Below, in pieces: positions 29,643 through 36,367 of a DNA stretch of 44,689 nucleotides (position 1 is the stretch's first letter; each line of letters starts with the position of its first letter). A program made the position numbers and the translations under genes. Source of the stretch: a virus; IMG/VR virus record IMGVR_UViG_3300005577_000050, positions 1 to 44,689 of that record. One strand, given 5' to 3'. A model generated the notes under the pieces. The model had not been told where the DNA came from. It searched no databases and saw only the letters and a list, made by a program, of their open reading frames with translations.

Positions 29643-29909
29643 TGGTCCTTCCGCTTGCCCCGAAGGGCCGCTCTTCCCGCTTTTGTTTCTGTGTCCAACC
29701 GGCCTTACAACACAGACTGTCCTCTCCCTGGCTCGCTCACGCAAGGGCTACAGTGGAATTGGCGTCAAGATCAGCCGTTCGGGGGATGCCGCCTCAACCG
29801 TTCGGTCAAGCTTTGCCCGTAGGGGTTGACGCCATCTCTGGTCAACTGCCACTGTTCAGGTCGGCAGGGCCCGCAACGAGCGAGCCCACCGCATACGAGG
29901 GAGAAGATC

Positions 29910-30929
29910 ATGTCAAAGGAGAGCGCTCAGTGGCTCGCGGAAAACGTGCTGGTGGGCTACGGCCGTCAGGCCTGGCACTTCAACGCTGAACTCGGCTCCG
30001 GCGCGCAGCACTATGACGGTGCGATCCCGATGGAGCGCGTGCTCAGCCTGTTCGACTCGGCCGACCCGATCGCTGTGCCGGCTTTCGCTCAAATGCCTGA
30101 CGGCAGCATGGTCCCCATCGCCGGTAAACAGGCCATCGCTCGCCGGGATGGCACGGCAGTCTATGGCGTCATGAGCGACAGCTACACCATCCACCGCCAC
30201 CGAGAGCTGGTTAACGGCATGGCGCACATCCTGACCGACGACGCAGGCAACCACGGCGCGCTAGGGATCAGTAGCGCCGGTCTGCTCGACGCCGGCGCGG
30301 TCGCTTGGGTCAGTGCGTCGCTCGCGGATACCGCGACGACAGCGGCGGGTGTCGACTTCGTCACCTATCTTCTGGCGTACGGCTCGCACAACGGTCGCCA
30401 CGCCACGTCTTGGAAGCTCGTCAACCAGTTGGTTGTCTGCGACAACACGCTGGAGATTGCCACTGGCGAGTCCACTACTCGTTTCGCGGTCAAGCACACC
30501 TCCAACTCCCTCAACCGCATCGGTGGGGCCCGCGAGGCGCTTGGCCTGATCCTCGCCGGTCAGGATGACTTCGCCCGCGAGGTTGAGGCTCTGTGCTCGG
30601 TAGAGGTCACTGACGCCGACTTCTGGCGGATCGTTGATCAGTTGGCTCCCGCCCCGGCGGATGACGCGACCGGTCGCGGCGCAACCATGGCGCAGAATAA
30701 GCGCGACGCGGTTGTGAGCCTGTACCGTTCTGACCCGCGCGTCGCTCCCTGGGCGGGTACGGCTTTCGGTGTGCTGCAGGCATATAACACCTACTCGCAC
30801 TGGCAGGCTCCCGGTACCGGCACGGGCGTGGTTCAGGCACGCAATATGACTCGCAACCTTACGGGTCAAGCTGCCGAAGCGGATGCGCTTGCTCTGTCCG
30901 TCATCCGGGGTATTCTCGCGGGCGTCTGA
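29910..30929 (+). CDS. DUF932 phage/plasmid-like protein
   Basis: This 339-residue protein starts at ATG 29910 behind AGGGAGAAG; an ATG at 29826 lacks a ribosome-binding site. Residues 1-110 (MSKESAQWLAENVLVGYGRQ, then VYGVMSDSYTIHRHRELV) and 165-230 (SWKLVNQLVVCDNTLEIATG) match the DUF932 (TIGR03299) family found in phages and plasmids, often near replication or recombination genes. Its biochemical role is unknown. The conserved C-terminal part (YNTYSHWQAPGTGTGVVQAR, MTRNLTG) is present, so it is full length. A strong terminator follows. Confidence 0.85.
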   Translation: MSKESAQWLAENVLVGYGRQAWHFNAELGSGAQHYDGAIPMERVLSLFDSADPIAVPAFAQMPDGSMVPIAGKQAIARRDGTAVYGVMSDSYTIHRHRELVNGMAHILTDDAGNHGALGISSAGLLDAGAVAWVSASLADTATTAAGVDFVTYLLAYGSHNGRHATSWKLVNQLVVCDNTLEIATGESTTRFAVKHTSNSLNRIGGAREALGLILAGQDDFAREVEALCSVEVTDADFWRIVDQLAPAPADDATGRGATMAQNKRDAVVSLYRSDPRVAPWAGTAFGVLQAYNTYSHWQAPGTGTGVVQARNMTRNLTGQAAEADALALSVIRGILAGV

Positions 30930-30940
30930 TCCGTCATTCC

Positions 30941-30972
30941 GGCGAGCCTCGCCCCACCCGGCGAGGCTCGCC
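30941..30972 (+). terminator. Terminator after DUF932 gene
   Basis: A 13-bp perfect stem (GGCGAGCCTCGCC with GGCGAGGCTCGCC) with a 6-base loop, 12 bases after the stop. No T-run, as is typical for GC-rich actinophage terminators. Confidence 0.8.
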
Positions 30973-31013
30973 CCATGATCGTTCAGCCGACCTACCCGAA
31001 TGGGAGAAAAAGA

Positions 31014-31079
31014 ATGCTGACGAACGTAGTGGTGAACGCCAAGTCCTCCAACTCCAAGACCGGCCCACGCTGTGTTTGA
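31014..31079 (+). pseudogene. Orphaned original 5' end of the downstream Cys-rich protein gene
   Basis: A 21-residue frame from ATG 31014, behind GGGAGAAAAAG, reads MLTNVVVNAKSSNSKTGPRC and stops at 31079. It matches the start of the 31484-32170 protein (MLTNVVLNPKSSNSKVGP) but is cut off by the HNH gene, which begins at 31072. At the DNA level the two copies differ at many synonymous positions. It still carries the good ribosome-binding site. It is the remnant of the 5' end of that gene displaced by insertion of the endonuclease. Confidence 0.75.
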
Positions 31080-31494
31080 GACAGACCGAATCTCCAAACT
31101 GTTTTGGCGTGGCGTAGTCGCCGGTCCTAACGGGTGTTGGGTACGGATCAAGGTTGACCGCAACGGGTACAGCAAGACTCGTCTAGCGGGTAAGGATGCC
31201 CTTGCCCATCGATTCACCTACCAGCGATTGGTCGGGCCGATCCCTAAGGGGATGCAGCTAGACCACCTATGCCGGAACCGTGCATGCTGCAATCCGGCTC
31301 ACCTAGAGCCGGTGACTCCCAAAGAGAACGCAGCGCGCGGTCTAAAGGCCAAGCGCACACACTGCCCGCAAGGGCACCCGCTCACCCCCGACAACCTTGT
31401 AGGGTACGCGCTACGTAAGGGATACCAGGACTGCCGCAAGTGCCGAAATGACCGCCAGACCGCCAAGCGAATGGAGAAACGAAATGCTAACTAA
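31072..31494 (+). CDS. HNH homing endonuclease inserted in a gene's 5' end
   Basis: This 140-residue protein starts at GTG 31072, inside the remnant. It has an HNH_3-type core: AHRFTYQRLVGPIPKGMQLD with His46, then Asp64-His65, Asn74 and His77 in ACCNPAHLEPVTP. The C-terminal zinc ribbon has Cys98, His102, Cys121 and Cys124. Its stop overlaps the ATG of the next gene, and its own 3' end supplies a new 5' end of that gene. Such free-standing HNH enzymes cleave copies of a target gene lacking the insertion. The regenerated end protects the host gene from inactivation. Confidence 0.88.
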   Translation: MFETDRISKLFWRGVVAGPNGCWVRIKVDRNGYSKTRLAGKDALAHRFTYQRLVGPIPKGMQLDHLCRNRACCNPAHLEPVTPKENAARGLKAKRTHCPQGHPLTPDNLVGYALRKGYQDCRKCRNDRQTAKRMEKRNAN

Positions 31495-32170
31495 TGTCGT
31501 GCTGAACCCTAAGAGCTCTAACTCTAAGGTCGGCCCCATTCCGACGATTAACCGGCCGATCAAAGAATCGTGTCCTCGCACCTGCCCGTTCCTGCCCAAG
31601 AATCTCGGCGGTAATGGTCTGTGCTATGCAAACGGCATGATCAACGCCGCCGCATCCGGTGCTGCCGGAACCTTGTCGGTAGATGATGTAGTGGCGAAGA
31701 TTGAAGCGGGCAAGCACAAAGCCGGCGGCAAGGTCAGGGGAGAAGTGTTCGGCGCGCCCAAGTACATCCGCGATCGAGTAGTCGGCGACATTGTCAACGA
31801 CCCCGATGGGGAAGCCACGGCGGATGTCGAGTACGTGTTGCAGGTGGCGGAGATTGCTGACCGAGTCGGTATGGTTGCCTATGGTTATACTCACGCTTTC
31901 GACATGCTTAGCGCCGATGACGTGGCAGCTATAAACGCCTCCGGTTATGTTCTCAACGGGTCAGCCAACACTGTTGCCGATGTTGAGCGCATTGTGGCGC
32001 TCGGCATGCCTGCCACAATCGCGACCGATGACCTGGTGGACGGTACGATCATCGCGGGCAAGCGCGTGGTTACCTGTCCCGAACAACTCGGCAAGGTTCG
32101 TAGCTGTGCCGATTGCGGTCTGTGCGCAAAGCCGAACCGCGCGGCTCTGATCCGATTTTTGATTCACTAG
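31484..32170 (+). CDS. Cys-rich conserved phage protein, 5' end rebuilt by HNH insertion
   Basis: This 228-residue protein starts at ATG 31484, overlapping the HNH stop by 11 bases. It has an N-terminal KESCPRTCPFLPKNLGG with CYANG, a middle VAYGYTHAFDMLSADDVAAI, and a C-terminal TCPEQLGKVRSCADCGLC. The pattern (CPxTCPF, CYA, late C-x2-C-x2-C) resembles a phage family I know as gp88/DUF7227-like; this needs checking. The cysteines may hold an iron-sulfur cluster or zinc. Its native ribosome-binding site is now 470 bases upstream, so expression depends on read-through coupling from the HNH gene. Confidence 0.72.
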   Translation: MLTNVVLNPKSSNSKVGPIPTINRPIKESCPRTCPFLPKNLGGNGLCYANGMINAAASGAAGTLSVDDVVAKIEAGKHKAGGKVRGEVFGAPKYIRDRVVGDIVNDPDGEATADVEYVLQVAEIADRVGMVAYGYTHAFDMLSADDVAAINASGYVLNGSANTVADVERIVALGMPATIATDDLVDGTIIAGKRVVTCPEQLGKVRSCADCGLCAKPNRAALIRFLIH

Positions 32171-32191
32171 GGAGGCTCACCCGTTCCCGAA

Positions 32192-32211
32192 ACATCCGCC
32201 GTAGCGGATGT
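32192..32211 (+). terminator. Small hairpin after the Cys-rich protein gene
   Basis: ACATCCGC and GCGGATGT form an 8-bp stem with a 4-base loop, 22 bases after the stop. It is probably a weak terminator or an RNA-processing element. Confidence 0.5.
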
Positions 32212-32254
32212 CTGCGTGCCACGTAAGAGCGCGCACCGATGAGGGAGAGAATCA

Positions 32255-32320
32255 ATGTCCGACGACGTGTTCCGTACCCTGCGCGCGTTCCGCCGCACGG
32301 CTGACGATTGCGCCGGCTGA
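32255..32320 (+). CDS. 21-residue leader peptide ORF
   Basis: It starts at ATG 32255 behind GAGGGAGAGAATCA and reads MSDDVFRTLRAFRRTADDCA then G and stop. The next gene begins 3 bases later, without an obvious ribosome-binding site, so the peptide may mainly serve to couple translation. It could also be a truncated remnant of a larger gene. Confidence 0.45.
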   Translation: MSDDVFRTLRAFRRTADDCAG

Positions 32321-32323
32321 GCC

Positions 32324-32932
32324 ATGCCTGCCATTCAAGTCGGAGTACACAGTTGCCCTTGCGAGGTAACTCAGCCGCCGCCTCACCGGTATCCGGTCGG
32401 GGCGGTATTCTACTGCCCGCATTGCGGGCAGGCATGGGAGCGACGCTCCCACACATCCAGCCGCCGTTCGGGAGGCGGTATCGTCATCCGTGGTGTTCTG
32501 GTAGGAGGCATCGGTCGCGCGGCTGACGTTCCCTACTGGGCCCGGCTCGGGCGGAACGTGGCACGGGATGCCGCCATGTCGCGGGCCCGCGTCGCCTACG
32601 AACAGGCCTACATGGCAGACGCCGCCGAGTTGCGCGCGGCGGTTGAGGCCGGCTCGGTGCCGGCCGGCGTCAGCGTACGGGCTTACCGGGAGCACCGCGA
32701 CGCGACAGAGTCGCCGGCGCTGCGGTTGTTCGGAGGCAGCGTCGCCGTGCTGTGCGCGTTGTGCGCGACAGGATGGGGCGTGCTGTGGCTCGCGGGAACG
32801 CACACAGGGGCGTGGCACGGCGTAGCGGTACTTGGGGTGCTGTGGACTGCCGCCTGCATCGGAGCGGTAAGCAGGGGCGTAGCACGGCGCAGAGAGGCGT
32901 CCAGCGCCGTTCTCAGCCGCCTAAAGCCGTAA
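32324..32932 (+). CDS. Zinc-ribbon protein with two membrane segments
   Basis: This 202-residue protein starts at ATG 32324. The N-terminus carries four cysteines (HSCPCEV and FYCPHCGQAWERRS), a likely zinc ribbon. The middle is helical and Ala/Arg-rich. Residues about 134-155 (LFGGSVAVLCALCATGWGVL) and 162-182 (AWHGVAVLGVLWTAACIGAV) are transmembrane helices, followed by a basic tail. A cytoplasmic zinc domain tethered to the membrane by a C-terminal hairpin is predicted. Its 3' end overlaps the convergent HNH-BldC gene by 20 bases. Function unknown. Confidence 0.65.
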   Translation: MPAIQVGVHSCPCEVTQPPPHRYPVGAVFYCPHCGQAWERRSHTSSRRSGGGIVIRGVLVGGIGRAADVPYWARLGRNVARDAAMSRARVAYEQAYMADAAELRAAVEAGSVPAGVSVRAYREHRDATESPALRLFGGSVAVLCALCATGWGVLWLAGTHTGAWHGVAVLGVLWTAACIGAVSRGVARRREASSAVLSRLKP

Positions 32933-33386
32933 CCTCGGATTCTCGGTACCGACGATGGCCGCCGGGCGTACGAATACATGTGAGACGCCCGGCGGTTGCC
33001 CATCGGGTGACTGTCTTGGAGTCAACCCGCAACCGTTGTGCTACCTCAGCCGGGGTAAGCAGAGTATCCGGACCGTGGTGAGGGTTCTCAGCAAGGGCCA
33101 GAGACACCACGGATTCGGTACGGACATAAGGGGCAGTGTCTCGGCCGTTGTCTTCAAGGGTCTTCAAGCTGAGGTGAGCCGGGTTGAGACAGAGGCGATT
33201 CTGGCACCCGTGATCCACCGTCATGCCGTCCGGGATCGGGCCAACGAACAAAAGGTAGGCAACCCGGTGTGCGGGGGTAGACCCGATCACACCATACCCG
33301 TCCGGGTGTTTGCTGCCACACCATCGCCAACAGGTAGTGATCGGGTTGATCTGCACGAGCTCGGAGAAGTCAGAAAGTATCGTCAT
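32913..33386 (-). CDS. HNH endonuclease fused to a BldC-like helix-turn-helix
   Basis: This 157-residue protein starts at ATG 33386. Residues 1-80 are an HNH_3-type domain: CWRWCGSKHPDGYGVIGSTP, His40-Arg41, Asp58-His59 in MTVDHGCQNRLCLNPAHLSL, Asn68 and His71. Residues about 108-156 (TLLTPAEVAQRLRVDSKTVT, RWATAGRLTCIRTPGGHRRY, RESEV) closely match BldC, the small MerR-like DNA-binding regulator of Streptomyces development. About 25 residues link the domains. The enzyme probably uses the BldC-like part to choose sites, or acts as a regulator derived from a homing nuclease. A strong promoter lies directly upstream. Confidence 0.88.
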   Translation of the reverse strand: MTILSDFSELVQINPITTCWRWCGSKHPDGYGVIGSTPAHRVAYLLFVGPIPDGMTVDHGCQNRLCLNPAHLSLKTLEDNGRDTAPYVRTESVVSLALAENPHHGPDTLLTPAEVAQRLRVDSKTVTRWATAGRLTCIRTPGGHRRYRESEVTALGG

Positions 33387-33398
33387 GTGAACTATCGT

Positions 33399-33426
33399 AT
33401 CATACGAAAAGGGGCGCCGTCGTCAA
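33399..33426 (-). promoter_or_regulatory. Promoter of the HNH-BldC fusion gene
   Basis: On the minus strand TTGACG (33421-33426), a 16-base spacer and TATGAT (33399-33404). Initiation should occur only about 6 bases before ATG 33386, giving a near-leaderless message. Confidence 0.65.
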
Positions 33427-33591
33427 TATCGGCATCTGAACCGAATGTCCGTTTTGATAGTTTTTGTGGCTTTCGTCCTTTTTGTGAAGTTTACGGCTTT
33501 TATGGCTTACGTTACGATTTGCGACGGATGTCGCGTTCGCCCCGATTTGTTCCCCTGGGCCGGAGCCCTTGGGCCACTTGGCGGGGAATTT

Positions 33592-33620
33592 TTGCCATTT
33601 TGGATCTTGGAAAGTATGAT
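33592..33620 (+). promoter_or_regulatory. Promoter of the endonuclease VII-like gene
   Basis: TTGCCA (33592-33597), 17 bases, then TATGAT (33615-33620). Both boxes match the consensus at five of six positions. It lies in an AT-richer stretch (33420-33650) than the flanking DNA, pointing to a separate origin of this segment. Confidence 0.65.
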
Positions 33621-33656
33621 AGACTAGCCTCTTGAGCCGATTGAGAGGGAATTCCA

Positions 33657-34115
33657 GTGAGTGTTTACACCAACCTTTGCAAGTACTGCCTGACTGAGTT
33701 CACCTGGGAGAGACTGCCTGGTCAACGTGGCAGGGACCGCACTAGGTGTGATGACTGCGTCGGGGACCGAGCCTACCGCAACGGCCATGGGCGATTAACC
33801 TGCCCCTGCGGTGAGCCGCGAGAGAGAGGCAAAGCCCTCTGCGAGGGCTGCAAGGCTATCCCGGGTAGCGTCTACTGTCCCCAGGCCGAATACGACGCCA
33901 AGCTTAAGAAGCAGAACGGCGTGTGCGCTATCTGCAAGCTGCCAGAACCGGTACCCAACCGAAGGCTAAGCGTAGATCACGATCACGAAACCGGACAGCG
34001 CAGAGGTTTGCTCTGCACTAAGTGCAACATCGGTTTGGGTTGGTTCAAAGAAGACCCCCGTCTTCTTTTTGCGGCTGCGCTATATATCAAAAAGGAGTCC
34101 CTCTTTTTACCGTAA
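33657..34115 (+). CDS. Endonuclease VII-like HNH nuclease
   Basis: This 152-residue protein starts at GTG 33657 behind GAGAGGGAA. Residues 70-145 match the recombination endonuclease VII family: Cys90 and Cys93 (GVCAICKLPEPVPNRRL), the DHDH core at 107-110 (SVDHDHETGQRRGLLCTKCN), Cys120 and Cys123, then IGLGWFKEDPRLLFAAALYI. Enzymes of this family cut branched DNA or act as homing nucleases. The N-terminal 65 residues carry two further zinc pairs (CKYC, CDDC, CPCG, CEGC). It is a single gene with its own promoter and terminator, typical of a mobile nuclease cassette. Confidence 0.85.
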   Translation: MSVYTNLCKYCLTEFTWERLPGQRGRDRTRCDDCVGDRAYRNGHGRLTCPCGEPRERGKALCEGCKAIPGSVYCPQAEYDAKLKKQNGVCAICKLPEPVPNRRLSVDHDHETGQRRGLLCTKCNIGLGWFKEDPRLLFAAALYIKKESLFLP

Positions 34116-34135
34116 GGGAGGTACTTAAAACAAAG

Positions 34136-34168
34136 AAAAGCATGCTTTCTAATAGAAAGCATGCTTTT
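34136..34168. terminator. Bidirectional terminator
   Basis: A 14-bp stem (AAAAGCATGCTTTC with GAAAGCATGCTTTT) with a 5-base loop, flanked by A-runs and T-runs on both sides. It separates the convergent endonuclease VII-like gene and the leftward small-gene operon. Confidence 0.9.
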
Positions 34169-34194
34169 TCTCTTGAGCCAAAACCGAGAGAATT

Positions 34195-34308
34195 CTAGCG
34201 CTCCCACCACGGCAATGCGCTGAGCGCTTCGCACGGTTGACACACCTCATAGGCTTGGACGCGCACCAGGAACTCTGCCTCCTGGTCGCAGTTAACGCAC
34301 CTGGGCAC
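34195..34308 (-). CDS. 37-residue zinc-ribbon protein
   Basis: It starts at GTG 34308, overlapping the upstream gene by 17 bases, and reads VPRCVNCDQEAEFLVRVQAY followed by EVCQPCEALSALPWWER. Two CxxC pairs (CVNC, CQPC) about 16 residues apart form a minimal zinc ribbon. It is the last gene of the leftward operon. Related mini-ribbons occur at 34773 and 34912. Confidence 0.6.
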   Translation of the reverse strand: MPRCVNCDQEAEFLVRVQAYEVCQPCEALSALPWWER

Positions 34309-34513
34309 GCTGTGCTCTATTCCAGACGGTCCAGCTATTGAGCCGGTAAGAGTCGTCAATGACCTTGCCCCAGTGACGCATAGTGTCGCCCAGGGCCATC
34401 TCGTACCATGGGTCGTCCCACAGGCTGTAGTCGTCCATCACTTGACCTTCGCCACGATGATCCCAGAAGCCCGGACGCATTCTCCCCATGAGGCATGGTC
34501 CCTGGTATTGCAT
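34292..34513 (-). CDS. Small Trp-rich protein
   Basis: This 73-residue protein starts at ATG 34513 behind TAGGAG. ATG 34438 is an alternative. It reads MQYQGPCLMGRMRPGFWDHR, then DDYSLWDDPWYEMALGDTMR and NSWTVWNRAQRAQVR. It is rich in Trp, Asp and Tyr, and has no recognised domain. Function unknown. Confidence 0.55.
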   Translation of the reverse strand: MQYQGPCLMGRMRPGFWDHRGEGQVMDDYSLWDDPWYEMALGDTMRHWGKVIDDSYRLNSWTVWNRAQRAQVR

Positions 34514-34591
34514 CCGCTCCTACAGGAAGCACCCCGGGGGTCGATTTTCTGAGACTCTGGTTCTGAAAAAAGGAGGTGGGTACTTTCTCCC

Positions 34592-34780
34592 TCAGGATGT
34601 TCCATGACTCTCCCTGTAATAGTCGAGGTATTCCCGGCATTCTTCCAACTCAGCCGTCAGCCTGCTGATTTCCTGACGCTGCCAGCATACCTTGTCCCAC
34701 CAGTCCTGCGGGGTCATGGAGCGGCGAGGCTTCCAGGCCGGCTTGGGGAACGGCCCGTCCTCGGGCTGCCAGTCAGCCAC
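34592..34780 (-). CDS. Small protein with coiled-coil C-terminus
   Basis: This 62-residue protein starts at GTG 34780, overlapping the previous gene by 8 bases. The first 25 residues are Pro/Trp-rich (ADWQPEDGPFPKPAWKPRRS). The rest is a helix (WQRQEISRLTAELEECREYL). Function unknown. Confidence 0.6.
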   Translation of the reverse strand: MADWQPEDGPFPKPAWKPRRSMTPQDWWDKVCWQRQEISRLTAELEECREYLDYYRESHGTS

Positions 34781-34919
34781 GGCAGATCAGCATCTTCCAA
34801 GAGTGGTAGCAGTCCAAGCACAGCGGTACGATGCGATCCGTGTACCCTCGCACAAACTCGATCTTGGCGTGCTGATCGGCCTGAACGGGAGGCCCACAAC
34901 GGGCGCAGAAGTTAGCCAC
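34773..34919 (-). CDS. 48-residue zinc-ribbon protein
   Basis: It starts at GTG 34919, overlapping the upstream stop by 8 bases, and contains ANFCARCGPPVQADQHAKIE and then VPLCLDCYHSWKMLICRG. CARC and CLDC form a zinc ribbon of the HNH-like CxxC...CxxCH type, but the catalytic residues are missing. Function unknown. Confidence 0.6.
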   Translation of the reverse strand: MANFCARCGPPVQADQHAKIEFVRGYTDRIVPLCLDCYHSWKMLICRG

Positions 34920-35082
34920 GGTAGCACTCCTCACAAAGCATGCGAACAATTGGCGCGTTGAATTCTTCATCGATTCTACCCGTAGGCACGAACCAGTACC
35001 GTTCGCACTCGTCGGTGTAGCACTCGTCGCACCAGTCAGCGAAAGGCGACGGTTGCGGCTCGGTGATCGGCACGTCAACCAT
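34912..35082 (-). CDS. 56-residue zinc-ribbon protein
   Basis: It starts at ATG 35082, overlapping the upstream stop (TGATG), and contains DWCDECYTDECERYWFVPTG and IVRMLCEECYRG. CDEC, CER and CEEC could bind one or two zinc ions. It is similar in size to the next two mini-ribbon proteins, so these may be paralogues. Function unknown. Confidence 0.6.
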   Translation of the reverse strand: MVDVPITEPQPSPFADWCDECYTDECERYWFVPTGRIDEEFNAPIVRMLCEECYRG

Positions 35083-35276
35083 CACGCACACTCGTAGATA
35101 GGCGTAGTACCTATCCACTGCATCGGCAGCAGATGTTGACCGGGCGGGCAGACTGGCCCGTTGATGTCGATAACGCCGAACAGCAGCAGGAGGGCGAAAA
35201 TCAGTAGCGCCACGCAGATCAGACCGAGCAACCACATGAGCCCGATTAGGAAATAGTCGAGAATCACTGGTCGCAC
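35082..35276 (-). CDS. Small membrane protein
   Basis: This 64-residue protein starts at GTG 35276. Residues 7-35 (LDYFLIGLMWLLGLICVALL, then IFALLLLFGV) form one long or two short membrane helices. The C-terminus (GPVCPPGQHLLPMQWIGTTP) carries two cysteines (with YECA) that could form a disulfide outside the cell. Function unknown. Confidence 0.65.
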   Translation of the reverse strand: MRPVILDYFLIGLMWLLGLICVALLIFALLLLFGVIDINGPVCPPGQHLLPMQWIGTTPIYECA

Positions 35277-35602
35277 CCGGTCAGCGCGCCCCAGACCCGC
35301 GCCATGAACATCGGCTGCTCATGGACGCTGCGGTCCTTGGCCTCGCGGCAGAGGTCGATAGCGGCGGCGATGCGGGCCTCGGCGCGTTCGGCTCGGGCCA
35401 TCCAGCCGACCGCCAGGTCCTCAACGATGGACAGGTCCGCATCCCACACCTCAGACAGTCGGTCTCGTTCTGCGCGGCAGGTACGCAACTCCGAGATCAG
35501 GTCATCGATGACCTTCGCTGCAACGTGCTGCTTCACCAGGGGCCAATCGATAAGGTCGGCGACCTGTTCGGCCAGCGCGTCCAGGTCCAGTTCGTTACTC
35601 AC
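35264..35602 (-). CDS. Coiled-coil protein of the RAERAEAR family
   Basis: This 112-residue protein starts at GTG 35602 (GTGA overlap). It begins with LDLDALAEQVADLIDWPLVK, has ELRTCRAERDRL and a strong coiled coil (WMARAERAEARIAAAIDLCR), and ends WGALTGCDQ. The proteins at 36364 and 44396 have the same order: an ELRACRxERD helix, a RAERAEARIAAAL coiled coil, then ALTGGDx at the C-terminus. These are paralogues; a 31-base stretch is shared with the 44396 gene at 30 of 31 positions. Function unknown. Confidence 0.7.
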   Translation of the reverse strand: MSNELDLDALAEQVADLIDWPLVKQHVAAKVIDDLISELRTCRAERDRLSEVWDADLSIVEDLAVGWMARAERAEARIAAAIDLCREAKDRSVHEQPMFMARVWGALTGCDQ

Positions 35603-35883
35603 TCTTCCCCCAGTCTCATCCACTGTGCTGACACATAGTTTACCGCGAACGAGCCCGCCAGAAGCTGCCAAGGCCAGGTACCCCCCCACAGCAAGCCGGT
35701 CGCCACCCAGCCTGCCCCGTACCAGAAGAGAGCGCAGTGCGTGCAGTAGTAGGCGTCCCGATAGAATGCCGGCCAGCGATCTACCCAGTTGCGCACTTTG
35801 AACGTGATTTCGTCCTTGGTCATCAGGTCGAACAAACGCAAGGAAGCCAGCACCGACAGTCCCAGGACAGCGGCGTAATTCAC
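35599..35883 (-). CDS. DUF1360-like membrane protein
   Basis: This 94-residue protein starts at GTG 35883 (GTGA overlap). It has an N-terminal hydrophobic helix (AAVLGLSVLASLRLFDLM), then TKDEITFKVRNWVDRW, the CTHC motif in YYCTHCALFWYGAGWVATGL, and a C-terminal hydrophobic segment. This LxxLxxxDxI...R...CxxCxxFW pattern is that of DUF1360 proteins, seen in Gram-positive hosts and their phages. Function unknown; localisation to the membrane is expected. Confidence 0.7.
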   Translation of the reverse strand: MNYAAVLGLSVLASLRLFDLMTKDEITFKVRNWVDRWPAFYRDAYYCTHCALFWYGAGWVATGLLWGGTWPWQLLAGSFAVNYVSAQWMRLGEE

Positions 35884-36176
35884 TTGTGGCCTCTCTTCTT
35901 CATCTTGGGACGCAACAGGCTATCGTCTTCGCCCCACTCGCCCATGTTGTTCTCTTTCCACCACACTTTCAGTTCCGCAATCTCTTTGGGCAGCAAGTAG
36001 GGATTGCACTCGCCAACGTGCTCTCGCTCCCCTGCGTTGTACTCAGCACACTCGCAGCAGCCTCTATGGCCCCATTCAGTGAGGCCCAGGCAGTAAACGG
36101 TGTAAGGATCTCGGCAGAGACGCCCGGCTTCTTTGACGAACTTGCCATTCTTGAAGCGTTTCACTGGGCGTTCCAT
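35880..36176 (-). CDS. Small Cys-rich protein
   Basis: This 98-residue protein starts at ATG 36176, overlapping the upstream gene by 16 bases. It has MERPVKRFKNGKFVKEAGRL, five cysteines between residues 21 and 58 (YCLGLTEWGHRGCCECAEYN), and a basic C-terminal end (RPKMKKRGHK). A zinc site is plausible. No family was recognised. Confidence 0.55.
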   Translation of the reverse strand: MERPVKRFKNGKFVKEAGRLCRDPYTVYCLGLTEWGHRGCCECAEYNAGEREHVGECNPYLLPKEIAELKVWWKENNMGEWGEDDSLLRPKMKKRGHK

Positions 36177-36367
36177 TTCGCTAGTTCGGCTTTCTGAGCT
36201 TTGGTCAGCAGAGTCTTTTCCGCCCACTCAAGCCACTCATGAATGTCGTGAACTGGTGGGTCTGCGTCAGCCGCCATGGACCAGCACTTGGCTTCAGGAA
36301 TGCGTGACACTTCCGTAAACCGGCGCATACGTTTCGTCCAAGCGTAGTCAGAAGGATGCTCGGTCAC
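36161..36367 (-). CDS. Small helical protein
   Basis: This 68-residue protein starts at GTG 36367 (GTGA overlap with the coiled-coil gene). It reads TEHPSDYAWTKRMRRFTEVS, then PPVHDIHEWLEWAEKTLLTK and AQKAELAKWNAQ. It is mainly helical and Trp-containing. No motif was recognised. Confidence 0.55.
   Translation of the reverse strand: MTEHPSDYAWTKRMRRFTEVSRIPEAKCWSMAADADPPVHDIHEWLEWAEKTLLTKAQKAELAKWNAQ

Larger units (their letters stand above)
29498..29909. other. Divergent control region, no gene
   Basis: About 410 bases between a leftward operon and the rightward DUF932 gene. It contains a nested hairpin (29519-29556), a 14-bp perfect palindrome (29629-29642) and a 9-bp inverted repeat (29760-29768 with 29826-29834). 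No promoter with good consensus is obvious; TTGACG at 29826 is a candidate -35 box for the DUF932 gene. Confidence 0.5.

Noticed and set aside
33445-33627. 60-residue hydrophobic ORF on the plus strand (MSVLIVFVAFVLFVKFTAFM)
   Set aside because: It has no ribosome-binding site and spans an AT-richer stretch that carries the promoter of the next gene. Probably chance coding in T-rich DNA.
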